A stretch of DNA of 64,000 nucleotides from Corinectria fuckeliana. Taxonomy: Eukaryota; Ascomycota; Sordariomycetes; Hypocreales; Nectriaceae. The stretch lies in the NCBI GenBank assembly GCA_019137255.1, contig WPDH01000018.1, forward strand, positions 62,001 to 126,000. The letters run 5' to 3'. The translations under genes and the position numbers were made by a program. This document shows positions 10,731 through 21,482 of the stretch, in pieces (the first letter of the stretch is position 1; the number at the start of each line of letters is the position of its first letter). The notes under the pieces were generated by a model. The model worked only from the letters and a program-made list of their open reading frames with translations. It had not been told where the DNA came from and ran no database searches.

Positions 10731-13700
10731 ATGACGCGCAAAGCTGTGTAGGTCGCCGTATGCGCTTAGGGTCGTGTTCGAGGAGCTAACCGTGACCTCT
10801 AGGGATTCGCGCATTCCCGCGCTCATTCGAAATGGGTTGCAGGAAAAGAAGAGAAGCTTCTTCGTCGTCGTGGGCGACAGGTCGAAGGACGTGATTGTTC
10901 ACCTGCATTACATCATGTCGAGCATGGACATCAAGCAGAACAAGTCTGTTCTGTGGGCGTACAAGAACAAGCTGCTGGGCTTTACCAGGTACGGAGGTGC
11001 GAGCGTAGTTCGCGATGCGACTTTGCTAATGTGAAGCCTCCCAGTCACCGAAAGAAGCGCGAGAACAAGATTAAAAAGGAGATCAAGCGAGGCATCCGAG
11101 AAGCCAACACCGAAGACCCTTTCGAACTCTTCGTTTCCCTGCATAACATCCGATACACCTACTACAAGGAGACCGACAAGATCCTAGGTCAGACGTTCGG
11201 CATGTGCATTCTGCAAGACTTCGAGGCCATCACTCCCAATATCCTCGCGCGAACGATCGAGACCGTTGAAGGTGGTGGCCTGGTGGTACTGTTGGTCAAG
11301 GGCATGACCAGCTTGAAGCAGCTCTACACCATGTCAATGGACGTCCACTCAAGATACAGGACCGAGGCTCACGACGATGTGGTTGCGCGGTTCAACGAGC
11401 GCTTCATTCTGTCGCTGGGCAGCTGCGACTCTTGTCTTGTCATTGACGATGAGTTGAATGTACTCCCCATTTCCGGAGGCAAGGGCGTGAAGCTCCTACC
11501 TCCTCCCGATCTGGACCAGCCCAAGACGGAGGCTCAAATCGAGCTCGACTCGATCAAGGCCGCCAATGAGGACCAGCAGCCCGTTGGGTCATTGATCTCC
11601 CTCGCCAAGACCGTGGACCAAGCCAAGGCGCTCCTCACTTTTACCGACGCCATCTCCGAGAAGACCTTGCGAAGCACAGTCGCCCTGACTGCCGCTCGAG
11701 GACGAGGAAAATCTGCCGCCATGGGTGTGGCGGTTGCAGCCGCAGTCGCCTACGGATACAGCAACATCTTCATCACGTCTCCATCTCCTGAAAATTTGAA
11801 AACTCTGTTTGAATTCATCTTCAAGGGCTTCGATGCGCTGGGGTACGCCGACCATGCCGATTACTCGATTATCCAGAGTACCAACCCCGACTTCAACAAA
11901 GCCATTGTTCGTGTGAATATCCACCGCCAGCACCGTCAGACTATCCAGTACATCCGACCCCAAGACGCCCACGTTCTGGGACAGGCCGAGCTGGTGGTTA
12001 TTGACGAGGCTGCTGCCATCCCTTTGCCCCTTGTGCGAAAGCTGATGGGGCCGTACCTGGTTTTCATGGCCTCTACCATCAACGGATATGAAGGCACTGG
12101 CCGATCTCTTTCCCTCAAGCTGATCAAGCAACTAAGGGAGCAATCTCGCTCCGCTTCTTCTACGGGCGAGGGAACAGAAATCACTGATCGATCAACTGGC
12201 AAGACTTCCAAGACGGAGGAGTTCCAGAGTGGGAGGAAGCTGCGCGAAATCACGCTCTCGGAGCCAATTCGATATGGCCAGGGAGATTCGGTTGAGAAGT
12301 GGCTCAACACCCTCCTCTGCCTGGACGCGACGCTCCCCAAGACCAAGTCGAGCATCAGCGGGTGCCCCGATCCCACCCAGTGCCAGCTCCTAAACGTCAA
12401 CCGAGATACCCTCTTCTCCTTCCATCCCGTCTCCGAAAAGTTCTTGCAGCAAATGGTGGCCCTCTACGTCGCCAGTCACTACAAAAACTCTCCAGATGAC
12501 CTGCAGCTCATGAGCGACGCCCCGGCCCATGAGCTATTTGTCCTCGTCCCCCCCGTTGCCGAGGACAGCTCGAGGCTACCGGAGCCTCTCTGCGTGATCC
12601 AGGTGTCACTAGAAGGAAAGATTAGCAGACAGAGCGTGCTAAACAGCCTGAGCCGAGGACAACGGCCAAGTGGTGACCTGATCCCTTGGCTCGTGAGCCA
12701 GCAGTTCCAAGACGAGGATTTCGCGTCTTTGTCTGGAGCCCGAATTGTCAGGATTGCCACCAACCCGGAATACGTCTCGATGGGTTACGGCACCAAGGCA
12801 CTGGAGCTTCTCGTCGACTACTATGAGGGCCGATTCACTAGTCTGTCAGAGGATGAGGATATGGTCATGGAGGAGACCATTGCCCGAGTCACCGACGCGG
12901 AGCTGGCCGATGCGACGCTGTTGGATGATGACATCAAGGTTCGGGACATCAACAAGATGCCTCCCCTGTTTTCCAAGCTCTCTGAGAAGAAGCATGAGCG
13001 TCTCGATTACGTCGGTGTGAGCTACGGCTTGACCGCTCCCCTTCACAAGTTCTGGAAGCGTGCTTCTTTCTCTCCCGTTTACCTTCGTCAGACAGCCAAT
13101 GACCTCACCGGCGAGCACACTTGTGTGATGCTCCGACCGCTTGAGAACAGTGAGGATCGAAGTTGGCTTGGAGCCTTCTCCCGGGATTTCCACAAGCGAT
13201 TCCTGTCGCTGCTTTCATACCAGTTTGGTGCATTCCCTGCCATCAGCGCACTCAGCCTCGATGAATCGGCCAATATCGGCGTTCAGCTGGACTCGGTCGA
13301 GGTTCAGCCATTGACCAAGGTGGAGTTGGACAGGCTCCTTTCGCCCTTTGACCTGAAGCGACTCGAGTCATACGCCAACAACATGCTTGACTACCATGTT
13401 GTTCTCGACCTCATTCCGACCCTCGCGAATCTCTACTTTACCGGTCGCCTGAAGTCTGACATCAGACTGACCGGCGTCCAACAGTGCATCCTCCTTGCTA
13501 TCGGTTTGCAGCACAAGGACCTGGACGCTGTGTCAAAGGAGCTTTCCCTGCCTTCGTCCCAGCTCCTCGCAATGTTTATCAAGATCCTGCGAAAGGTGAC
13601 GGGGCACTTTGCTACTCTCGTTTCGGCTGCTGTAGACGCAGAGCTGCCTCGGCCCGAGATTCTGGGTGTGACTCGTGAAAACGCCAGTGGCGCTCACGAT

Positions 13701-14099
13701 GACGAGATCGTCGACGACCGGTTCGCCCCGCTTGCTACTGCTCTCGACGACGAGCTCGAGGAGGGCGGTGACGAGGCCCTGAAGGTGCTGAAGCAGAAGC
13801 AAAGGGAGCTTATTGACTCTTTGCCCCTCGACCAGTAAGTCCCGTTCCGCTCGTTTCTCATATCGCACTTGGTTAACAGAGACAACAGATACGAGATTGA
13901 GGAAGCTGCTCCAGCATGGGAGGAGGCGGAGAAGCAAGTCTTCAACGCCACAAAGCAGGGCAAGGCAAACCCAGTAGTCAGCGTAAAGTCTAGCAAGGCG
14001 AAGAGGAAGGTCGCCGGACAACAGACGGCTGCGGAAGTCTACGAGGAGGCATTTGGCGACAAGCGAAAAAAGGTGAAGAAAGCAAGGAAGCACGAATGA
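10731..14099 (+). CDS. RNA cytidine acetyltransferase Kre33 (NAT10 family)
   Basis: Nucleolar enzyme that uses acetyl-CoA and ATP to make N4-acetylcytidine in 18S rRNA and, with an adaptor, in tRNA-Ser and tRNA-Leu; essential for small-subunit biogenesis in yeast. Four exons, 10731-10747, 10803-10988, 11045-13834 and 13889-14099, give 1067 residues against 1056 in yeast. The 17-nt first exon yields MTRKAV, joined to DSRIPALIRNG, which matches the family start. The ATPase has a Walker A-like GRGRGKS at about 285-291 and an acidic VVIDEAAAIPLP segment. The GNAT fold is marked by IATNPEYVSMGYGTKAL near 640. The C-terminus is a basic tail (KRKKVKKARKHE). The last intron offers two in-frame AG acceptors nine bases apart; the downstream one gives the family-like LDQYEIEE. 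Confidence 0.96.
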
Positions 14100-15177
14100 G
14101 GTTGCAGAATAATCTAGGCTGGTCCATGGCATGGCGTTTTGATTAGATGTTGAGTTGTTGGGTTTTTAAAGTGAGTAGCGTACCTTGTTGCTACTGGCGC
14201 AACCGCGTTTTGCAATTGTCACAAGCTAAGATGCGCTGATGCACCATTATCTGAAGGTGAATCCAGCCCATTCTACACGAGCTGGCTGGTAGTCACGTAC
14301 ATGCCTTTCTTTTTCTTCTTGCCCTTTGCTATAAATGCAAGGTTGCACTGAGAGTATAGGAGGCATGTTGGCAACTACCTCGGTGCCTGCGGGACCATTT
14401 GCGCAGCTGAGGGAACGCGTTGGTGGCGATGTGTTAGTAGCTGTGATGTGCACAATGGGGCGGTGCCACTGGCAGGAACACTTCAAAGCTCAAGGATAGT
14501 ATTCATTGTTCATGTCAGCCTTGCCGTGAGTGACACCATTGTGCAGTTCCTAGACCTCTTTGTCCTGATGAACACAGGCAAAGTTGGTTGGTTGACTACG
14601 GTTTTCGCAACACGGAATCGTACGCTAGCCTGTGTTCTTCCCTCATCCTTGCGGGCCCGGGGGTTGCTCAAATATCCATCTTTCCCTCAAGGAGAGGTCA
14701 TCCCTTACCGGAAAAGATCGCATTATAATTTTATGCTGGAAGCTGGGAGCTGCGAGTGCGTAGAATTGCCCAGTTCTCGACTGGCAACTCCGCGAAGAAA
14801 GGGCAAGTTTGCCAGTGGTAAGCGATCAAGGTGGCCTTGTCAAATGCTGTTCAACAGCATTCTTTACAAGCGCTCACTTGATGGCTCCGGCTTTGCTTCG
14901 ATGTCCATTCACTGTTGACTTGTTTCCGAACAATAAAGCTGAACGTAGGTGCTCTTTTGGACATGGCAGCCCACTTCGCTTTTTCTACTTCTACTCCCAT
15001 CATCCCCTTGACTCACGCCTTTTCTACTTATACCGCCAACATCCCCTTGCATGCAAAGGCATCACTTCTTCGGCCTTTGATCATCTGTTCCGATCATCTG
15101 TTCCGACCGTCTCTCATGATCATCTCTTCTGATTCCTACCATCTCGGGTGTCTTCTTTTCAGCAACTACGACTCAAC
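14100..15177. other. Intergenic region upstream of the acidic-tract gene
   Basis: No supported gene. A direct repeat of a 13-base word (CATCTGTTCCGAT-like) lies near 15083-15110. A TTCTTTTCAG tract ending at about 15162 would make a good splice acceptor, so the next gene may have an upstream noncoding or coding exon here, but I could not find a convincing donor. Confidence 0.4.
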
Positions 15178-16095
15178 ATGTGCCAGAAGATCATCCCGGT
15201 CTGTTGCTATTGCGGGAGCACTCAGCCCGTCAAGTGGGCGTTCTGCGCCAGATTCTCGTTTAACGTCCACCTGGAAACGAAGCTGGGGAAACTATGTGTC
15301 CTTCCCCTTCCAGAGAAATGCCAGTACGTCTCCCAGCGGCACGAGCCAGCTCTTTATGGCTGCGAGGACAACTACTCCTGCATCTCATGGTTTGCGTCTC
15401 TCTTGGTTGGCTTCGGAGACCAAGAAGACTTGAGAATCTGGCGGCTGCGTCGAATCGCCGCTGCGAAGTACTACAACGCATACAAGAGGGACTTTGCCCG
15501 GAAATACTTGAGTATGGCGTACGTAGCCCCACGAAAGCAGCCGAAACCCTTCATGGCGGTGGCGAGTAAGGTTATTATGGACTCTTTCTTTGAGATTGAT
15601 TCGGACGATGACGACGACGACGACGACGAAGACGAGATCCCGTGTGAGAGGATAGTTCTCGAGTTAGCCGTGCAAAGGGCTCGAGCTCTAGGGGAAGCCG
15701 CGGTACCGACAGCCTTATCCCAGAACCAAACGGCCACGATACCTCGCCCCATGAGCTTGCCAAAGGTTTGTCCCTCCCCTCCCTTGCCGCGACTGACCAT
15801 CCCAGCCACTAACATTCACCGACAGGTCGTGAGCCGCCCAAGATGCATGGAGGGTTTCTCCACCCCAACCCTTCCCTCCGTTCTCACACGTGGAAGTCTG
15901 CTCAGGATGGCGTACGGCCGACACGCTCCCCCGGCTGCTGAGTTCGTCACCCAGGCAACCATCGTCAGCCAACGCCAGGGTAAGGCTTTGGAAGCCACTC
16001 GGGCGGTGCTCAAGAGACATGAGGGTATGAAGAACCCTTTGGGGCTTGCGGGGGCCTTCAGAGTGGTCCGAAACCTCCTTTTGGTCGGGCTTTGA
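15178..16095 (+). CDS. Unknown protein with Cys-rich N-terminus and Asp tract
   Basis: The first ATG of a long open frame is at 15178. Read straight through it gives 305 residues. A likely 60-nt intron, 15766-15825 (GTTTGT donor, CACTAAC branch, GACAG acceptor), is a multiple of three without a stop, so splicing gives 285 residues and retention still gives a full protein. The N-terminal 60 residues contain six or more cysteines, including CCYCG and later PEKC and YGCEDNYSC, which may form a zinc-binding or disulfide module. A run of eight aspartates preceded by D-S lies near residue 142. The C-terminal half is basic and Pro-rich. I recognise no family. Start choice is uncertain because a good acceptor-like site lies just upstream. 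Confidence 0.55.
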   Translation: MCQKIIPVCCYCGSTQPVKWAFCARFSFNVHLETKLGKLCVLPLPEKCQYVSQRHEPALYGCEDNYSCISWFASLLVGFGDQEDLRIWRLRRIAAAKYYNAYKRDFARKYLSMAYVAPRKQPKPFMAVASKVIMDSFFEIDSDDDDDDDDEDEIPCERIVLELAVQRARALGEAAVPTALSQNQTATIPRPMSLPKVCPSPPLPRLTIPATNIHRQVVSRPRCMEGFSTPTLPSVLTRGSLLRMAYGRHAPPAAEFVTQATIVSQRQGKALEATRAVLKRHEGMKNPLGLAGAFRVVRNLLLVGL

Positions 16096-17562
16096 GTTTC
16101 ATTTGCTTTTGATGGTATACTTCTGGCGTTGAAGGACATATACATAGCAAGGTGTGGACAAGCGCACACTATAAGAGGTAGGATTTGGAGTTCAGGACGT
16201 GCAGCGTTAGTAGATACCCGTCGTCGAACGACGATGTTCGCGCATCATTATTATTTGGTTCTAAATAAGCCTTCCTTAATATCTTCTTACATAAAAGAAA
16301 GCAATACAGTGAATAACACACAATAAAAAAACCCTATAAGGTACTATACCTAGTACTATAAAATATAGTCCCTATTTCTCAATAAGTAATCTAATTTATA
16401 AAGCATTAATCTTAAATATCAAGGCATAACTTTATAATAGACCTCCCTCTCTAACCATGAGAGCTTTTAAAGACTTATCCAGCTAACACAATATAAAAGC
16501 CTTCTCTCGTCAAGCTGACGAGCCAGGTTAGCTTCCTTTAACACAATCTCAAAACGCCATCTTTAACACAAACCCGAAAAGCAACATGACCACGATGCCT
16601 GCGATTCGAAGCACCCGCTGTGCCATCCAGGCAAAGAGCCATGGCCACGATGCATACACGAACGAATACCGCCACGCGCTCGACGATGGAGCGATAAAGG
16701 CATGTCGCTGCTCTACTCAGAAACGATATTAATTGAGGATTGACTTACCTCTGGCACACTGCTCGACTGGATCCCCATGCAACAGAATGGAACATGTCGA
16801 GGATGGTGGTAATTTCAACAAGATGTTTGGTTGATGTTTCTATACTGTGTCCCTCAACAGCAAAGACCTCGCAAGCATCACCGCAGGGCTGAGTATGGTT
16901 CACCCGCCTTCACCAACGTTCTCAGTTCCGCCTACAGCCACAATGATTAGCGAAATCGTCTCCTCAACAGTGGATCTGGGATGACCTGCAGACGAAGTAT
17001 TCCCCCGGGTCTAATTTCTTCTGAACATTACATACTTGTTACATACTTCGCCAGTCCCGCTAATACATAGTTTGGTCCCAAGTCTACCGGGTTGTGAATA
17101 GATCCACACGGTCTCCACTGTAGAAGTTACATACTCCTGCTGAATAAGATCGAAACTTATCTTACATAGACCTACGCACTAGGGCGGAACTTGAGGGTTT
17201 GGGGGTGGCTCGTGTGTCCTTTGGTGGTCGTAGGGCGAGGGACAAAGGAACAATGAGTGGCCTTTCACCCTCTAGGAATGTTCCTGTCCTCCGTTCTCGG
17301 CAGCTGAGATGTCCCTTTCAAACCCTTCTCAGTTCGAGTCTCTCGAAGCTGCCGTTTTCCGCAAAGTACGCAGGCTGGGTTGCAAGTCAACGGCGCAGCT
17401 TACAAGATAACATGACTAAAGACAGGAGCCACAACCGACCATTAAAGCAGTACTATGAGAGACACTCCCTGTTAGATAGTCGATGGTCGTTACAAAGTCC
17501 ACTCGAAACAAAGGGCCCGGACTCCAGCGTCGTCAACATCCTTGAGCCTGCACCAAAGCACT
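16096..17562. other. Intergenic region with an AT-rich patch
   Basis: No supported gene. About 16240-16480 is strongly AT-rich with palindrome-like words (GGTACTATACC, TAGTACTA), unlike the GC-rich surroundings, and may be a RIP-degraded repeat remnant. The open frame at 17199-17570 abuts the 3' end of the minus-strand aldolase gene and has no recognisable content. Confidence 0.45.
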
Positions 17563-18552
17563 CTAGCTAGACCCTTCCAGCTTCTTCTCCACAACCACCA
17601 GTTCTGAAAACTCCACCAACTGTGCCTCGAGAGCCTTGCCCTCAAGCAGCGCGCACGGCTTCCTGGGATGACCCGCATACCCGTAGTAGCGTTGAAGCGC
17701 AGCCTTGACTGCCACGAAGCCTCCCTTGATCGCGCTCCAGTCCCCGCGGGCTACAACCTCCTGCAGCCCGCGAGCCTCCTCCAGCCTGCCGCCTGTCCAG
17801 AGCTGCATGACCCGCACGCACGCCCTCGGAGCGACGTTCGCCGTGCCGCCGATGACGCCGTGCCCGCCGACGGCCAGCGTCTGGACCGTGAAGTCGACGC
17901 TCCCGCCAAAGGTCCGGAACGGGGTCCCCTTCGTCCCCGCCACCACTCTGGCCAGCTTGCCCGTGTTGCCGCAGGTCAGCTTGACGCCGGCGATGTTCGC
18001 GTGCTGTGACAGGGCGAGCACGCTGTCCGAGTTGAGGTCGAGACCGCCGCACGCAGCCGGGAAGTTGTAAACCAGGACGGGGATGGGGCTCGCATCGGCG
18101 ACGGCGCGGAAGTGCTCGAGAACAAGGTCCGTAGTGAGCAGGTCGCCATAGTACGCCGGCGGTAGCACGAGAGCGTGGCTGGCCCCTGAGCTGGCAGCCT
18201 CGTTGCAGAGCAGTATCGTCTCTCGGGTGGATTGTGCGCCGCAGCCTGCGATGAGCGGGAGGTGACATCTGCCGCAGCCGTCTAGAGCAGATCGCGTGGC
18301 CTTGTTTATGGCTTGGCGCTCAGCACGGTCGAGATGAACGGCCTCGCCATTGGATCCGTGGGTTACGAGGCCTGCGATACCTGTCCGGGCAAGTCGAGTT
18401 GCGTGGGCTTGTGTCGTTGCAATGTCGATGGTGTCTTCGGGAGTGAAGAAGGCGACTGTTGGGACGTAGATTCCGTCTTTCAGAGTAGAGGTACACGGGA
18501 GAGATAAATTGGTGCCAGTGCGATTCTCTTTTTCTCCTGTGGAGAGGGTCAT
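17563..18552 (-). CDS. DHDPS/N-acetylneuraminate lyase-family aldolase
   Basis: Class I (Schiff-base) aldolase of the DapA superfamily: a TIM barrel condensing or cleaving pyruvate with an aldehyde. The intronless frame encodes 329 residues, a little above the usual 290-310, with an N-terminal extension of about 20. Family marks are GSNGEAVHL at 66-74 (the carboxylate-binding GTTGE position), the catalytic tyrosine Y162 in VYNFP, and the Schiff-base lysine K191 in AGVKLTCGN. Fungi make lysine through alpha-aminoadipate, so bacterial-type dihydrodipicolinate synthesis is unlikely. From family knowledge the candidates are 4-hydroxy-2-oxoglutarate aldolase (hydroxyproline breakdown) or an L-threo-3-deoxy-hexulosonate aldolase (D-galacturonate breakdown); sequence alone does not decide. 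No pathway partner lies next to it. Confidence 0.88.
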   Translation of the reverse strand: MTLSTGEKENRTGTNLSLPCTSTLKDGIYVPTVAFFTPEDTIDIATTQAHATRLARTGIAGLVTHGSNGEAVHLDRAERQAINKATRSALDGCGRCHLPLIAGCGAQSTRETILLCNEAASSGASHALVLPPAYYGDLLTTDLVLEHFRAVADASPIPVLVYNFPAACGGLDLNSDSVLALSQHANIAGVKLTCGNTGKLARVVAGTKGTPFRTFGGSVDFTVQTLAVGGHGVIGGTANVAPRACVRVMQLWTGGRLEEARGLQEVVARGDWSAIKGGFVAVKAALQRYYGYAGHPRKPCALLEGKALEAQLVEFSELVVVEKKLEGSS

Positions 18553-20300
18553 GATGACTGCTGGTTTCGTTGTCGAGGGTTTCTGATAGCGTCTGGAAAA
18601 GTTCCACGGCGAGAACGGAGGAAACAGGAGAATAGTTCAGACAGGAATGAAAGAGAAGCAGACCGATATCTCCTCCCAGGTGGAAAGGAAAAAACCTGGC
18701 TAGGTTTTCCACGTCCATCTTGTATCCTCTCATTCGGACATGGCTTCCCCGAGGAAAAGGGATAGCCGACAGGGAGGCAAAGGCACCGTATCTAGTGAGG
18801 ATCTCGAGCGAAAAGTCCCGGGATCATCAGCCAAACAGTGGACGAATCAGTACCGGCCAGGGGCCTTCCATGGATATACAACCCCCACGACTTCCAACAA
18901 ACGCTCTGAAGGTCCCCCACGCGGAGCTTGGCTGAAGCAAGTTGTGCCACGAGTCCCCGCGGCTCCACCTCGACGTGGTCGCGCGAGATGCACAAGGCCC
19001 GCATCACGCAGTGGTCGAGCTGCGGTTGCTGACATACAGAGGGGAGCGGCTGCGAGTGGGAAGCTAAGGAGAGGCGAGGTTGTCTCGACGTGAGGCCCGA
19101 TGGCTGCGGTATAACTTTCAGGACAGGGCCCCACCCCCCCCCCCCCTCTACGGACGACACCTGCAGGATAGGCCTTGATCTGTATGAACTAGGCTTGTAT
19201 CCCGGGCGTTAGTGGCTTTACAATATCCGTGGCCTTTTTCGCCATCTTCTCTTGCTTTGCAGCCCGTCTCTCGGCCATTTTGACCCTTCGAAAATGGAGC
19301 AAGGCCAACCAGCAAGTTGGTTGAACGACCAAATTCTGCAAGAAGATCTCGTTTCTTTTCTTTTTTTCTTACATAAATATTGAGTCAACATGACGAGTTC
19401 GCTCTCTAAGCCCCAGTCTGGTTGGTTGCCTTGATGTACATGTACATTGCCATTTGCCTGAGAGAAAACGCAGTACAACATCGCCACAGCCCTGTGTGCC
19501 CTCCCCTTCCCATTCATGGCTTTTCGGGGTATCGGTTGCCGAGCTGGCCTATTTCTCTCAAATGGTTCCATCTAATTGCCGTCTCCAGCAAAACAAGAAG
19601 TCCCCTGGTCCCCGAACAGGACGGATGCAGATGCAGTCTAGGATGGAGTCGGACTGCGGGGAGATGTCCGAGATGTCACCTAGCTGACATCCATTCTGGA
19701 AAGTCGTCCGGCAATAAGTAACTTGAAGCCTGGACTTGAGGCCTTTCGGTTGCGTATTCCCGTCGCCTCGTGTCTCATCGCTGTGGCCTGCCCCGGAACC
19801 CACGTCCGCAGCGCCGGACCGCGAGACCCGCTTCCGGACCCCCCGACCCGCTCCGTCGCCGCAGCCCTACTAGTAGTAGGCCGGGTGGTACTCCGTAGAA
19901 ATGGGGCTAAATACATGGGCGTTGCATGGATACTTTCTTCATCCGCTGTCGCGTCGTCGGCTTAATTAGGCGCGTCCGAATTCGCAAGCGGAATGACGTC
20001 GAAAATCATAGACTAATAAAAAGCAAGGTGATGATGGATGGGGGGCACCCCGCCCATGAACGCGTCGCACATCGCGTCAGGCATAACAAAGAGTCGAAGA
20101 AGCAACGTTGACGAGTTTGTATTTATTATTACAGGTCAATAACCGGTTTTGTTGCAGACAATTGCGAGTCGCATTCGTACCTGATCCGCTTTGAGAAGAA
20201 GAACATTCTCGGCTTCCCCACTTTCTGCATCGTCTCAGGCATCAACTTATCGAACGTGTTCTTCTCTCGCAACTCGTCACGTCTCTTCCCAAACCCAAAC
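18553..20300. other. Intergenic region between divergent genes
   Basis: Lies between the divergently transcribed aldolase (-) and DUF7726-like gene (+). A run of 13 C lies at 19134-19146. Open frames such as 18740-19093 are Arg/Ser-rich translations of GC-rich DNA with no domain and overlap others in opposite frames. No supported gene. Confidence 0.5.
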
Positions 20301-21482
20301 ATGTCTTCCTCTGGTTGGTCGTGGTCACCGACCCGCGCCCTCGCGAACTTCAACCCAAACACCGTTCCAGTTCCATTTCGGCCCGGCCTCGCGCCGAACA
20401 GCCTCCCCAGCTTGGCAGGATTGGGCCTGCCGAACCCCGTTGGATACGGGAGCCGGCCTATAGGTCCTCCGCCTCCGGGCCCGACAAACGAGAACGTTGC
20501 TCCGGCCGAGTTCGGCAATGTGAACATGATCAAGGCGGGACCTAGGGCTCCTACTTCTGTCCCTCTTCCTGTTCCTGTTCCTGTCTCTACACCTGTCTCT
20601 ACATCTGTCGCGCCGAAACCTATAGCGAAACCCGCAGCAACAAAGGCAGCGACGGCAGCACCAAGGAAGCGCAAGTCGGATGCCATCGAGACCACCACCA
20701 CCACCACCAACAACAACGAGGACCTCTTCCCAGAGAACGTCGAGGACATTGACGATGACGACCCTCGCCTGGACCGTCACGACTCGGACACGTGCAACTC
20801 GGTGCGCCGCAAGATCCGCAACTGGATCGACTCGGGCGCCATGAAGGTCGGCCAGTTCCAGGACGCGCTCGGCGTCAGCTCCAGGGCGTACGGCTCCTTC
20901 ATGAACCGCACGGGGGCGTGGGACGGCGAGGGCTGCGACACGTACCACCGCGCCTTTGTCTTCTTCAAGAAGCGCGAGCTGCAGGGCCTCCCGCTCAAGG
21001 CCGCCAAGCCCAAGAAGCCCAAGACGACGGCCGCCGACCTGCTCGACGTGGCCGGCGTGGAGCTCCCCCGCGAGGCCTCCCACGGCGTCCCCGTCTACGA
21101 CACGTGCGACGAGGTGCGCAAGAAGATCCGCGCGCTGCTGGCCAAGGACGGCGTCACGCAGGCCGCCTTTGTGCGCGAGATCTCCAAGGCCTTCACCGAC
21201 GGCCGCAAGGTGTCGCCCGCCAACCTGCGCTACTTCATGGGACGCCGCGGCGTCATCGACGGCAACACCAACGTGACGTACTACGCCGCCTACGTCTTCT
21301 TCGAGAAGCAGCGCGTCAAGGCCGGCAAGCCCAAGACCAAGTTCCGCGAGGAGATGGAGAAGGTCCACAAGGGCAAGGGCGTCGATACCGAACACAGCTC
21401 CAACGGAGGCATTTCCCTTCGAGGTGACGAGACGGCCACCCTGGATAAGTATGGCCGCACCGAGATTCATAGAATGCGTTGA
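20301..21482 (+). CDS. Protein with two tandem DUF7726-like domains
   Basis: ATG at 20301, no intron, 393 residues; the same frame extends to a GTG upstream but the ATG gives a normal start. The first 130 residues are low-complexity (Pro, Asn, Ala, and a PVPVPVSTPVST repeat) followed by a KRK basic patch and a run of Thr and Asn. Then come two copies of one domain: about 172-236, beginning DTCNSVRRKIRNW, and about 272-345, beginning DTCDEVRKKIRAL. Each has a helix-rich first part, an SYGxFM- or LRYFMG-like middle and a Y-x-A-[FY]-VFF-[EK]-K end. The pattern matches the fungal domain of unknown function I know as DUF7726, often nuclear and perhaps DNA-binding; that role is inference. A long antisense frame over the same DNA reflects codon bias. 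Confidence 0.8.
   Translation: MSSSGWSWSPTRALANFNPNTVPVPFRPGLAPNSLPSLAGLGLPNPVGYGSRPIGPPPPGPTNENVAPAEFGNVNMIKAGPRAPTSVPLPVPVPVSTPVSTSVAPKPIAKPAATKAATAAPRKRKSDAIETTTTTTNNNEDLFPENVEDIDDDDPRLDRHDSDTCNSVRRKIRNWIDSGAMKVGQFQDALGVSSRAYGSFMNRTGAWDGEGCDTYHRAFVFFKKRELQGLPLKAAKPKKPKTTAADLLDVAGVELPREASHGVPVYDTCDEVRKKIRALLAKDGVTQAAFVREISKAFTDGRKVSPANLRYFMGRRGVIDGNTNVTYYAAYVFFEKQRVKAGKPKTKFREEMEKVHKGKGVDTEHSSNGGISLRGDETATLDKYGRTEIHRMR

Noticed and set aside
18740..19093. 117-codon Arg/Ser-rich frame
   Set aside because: No conserved motif and overlapping antisense frames of similar length; looks like GC-rich spacer.
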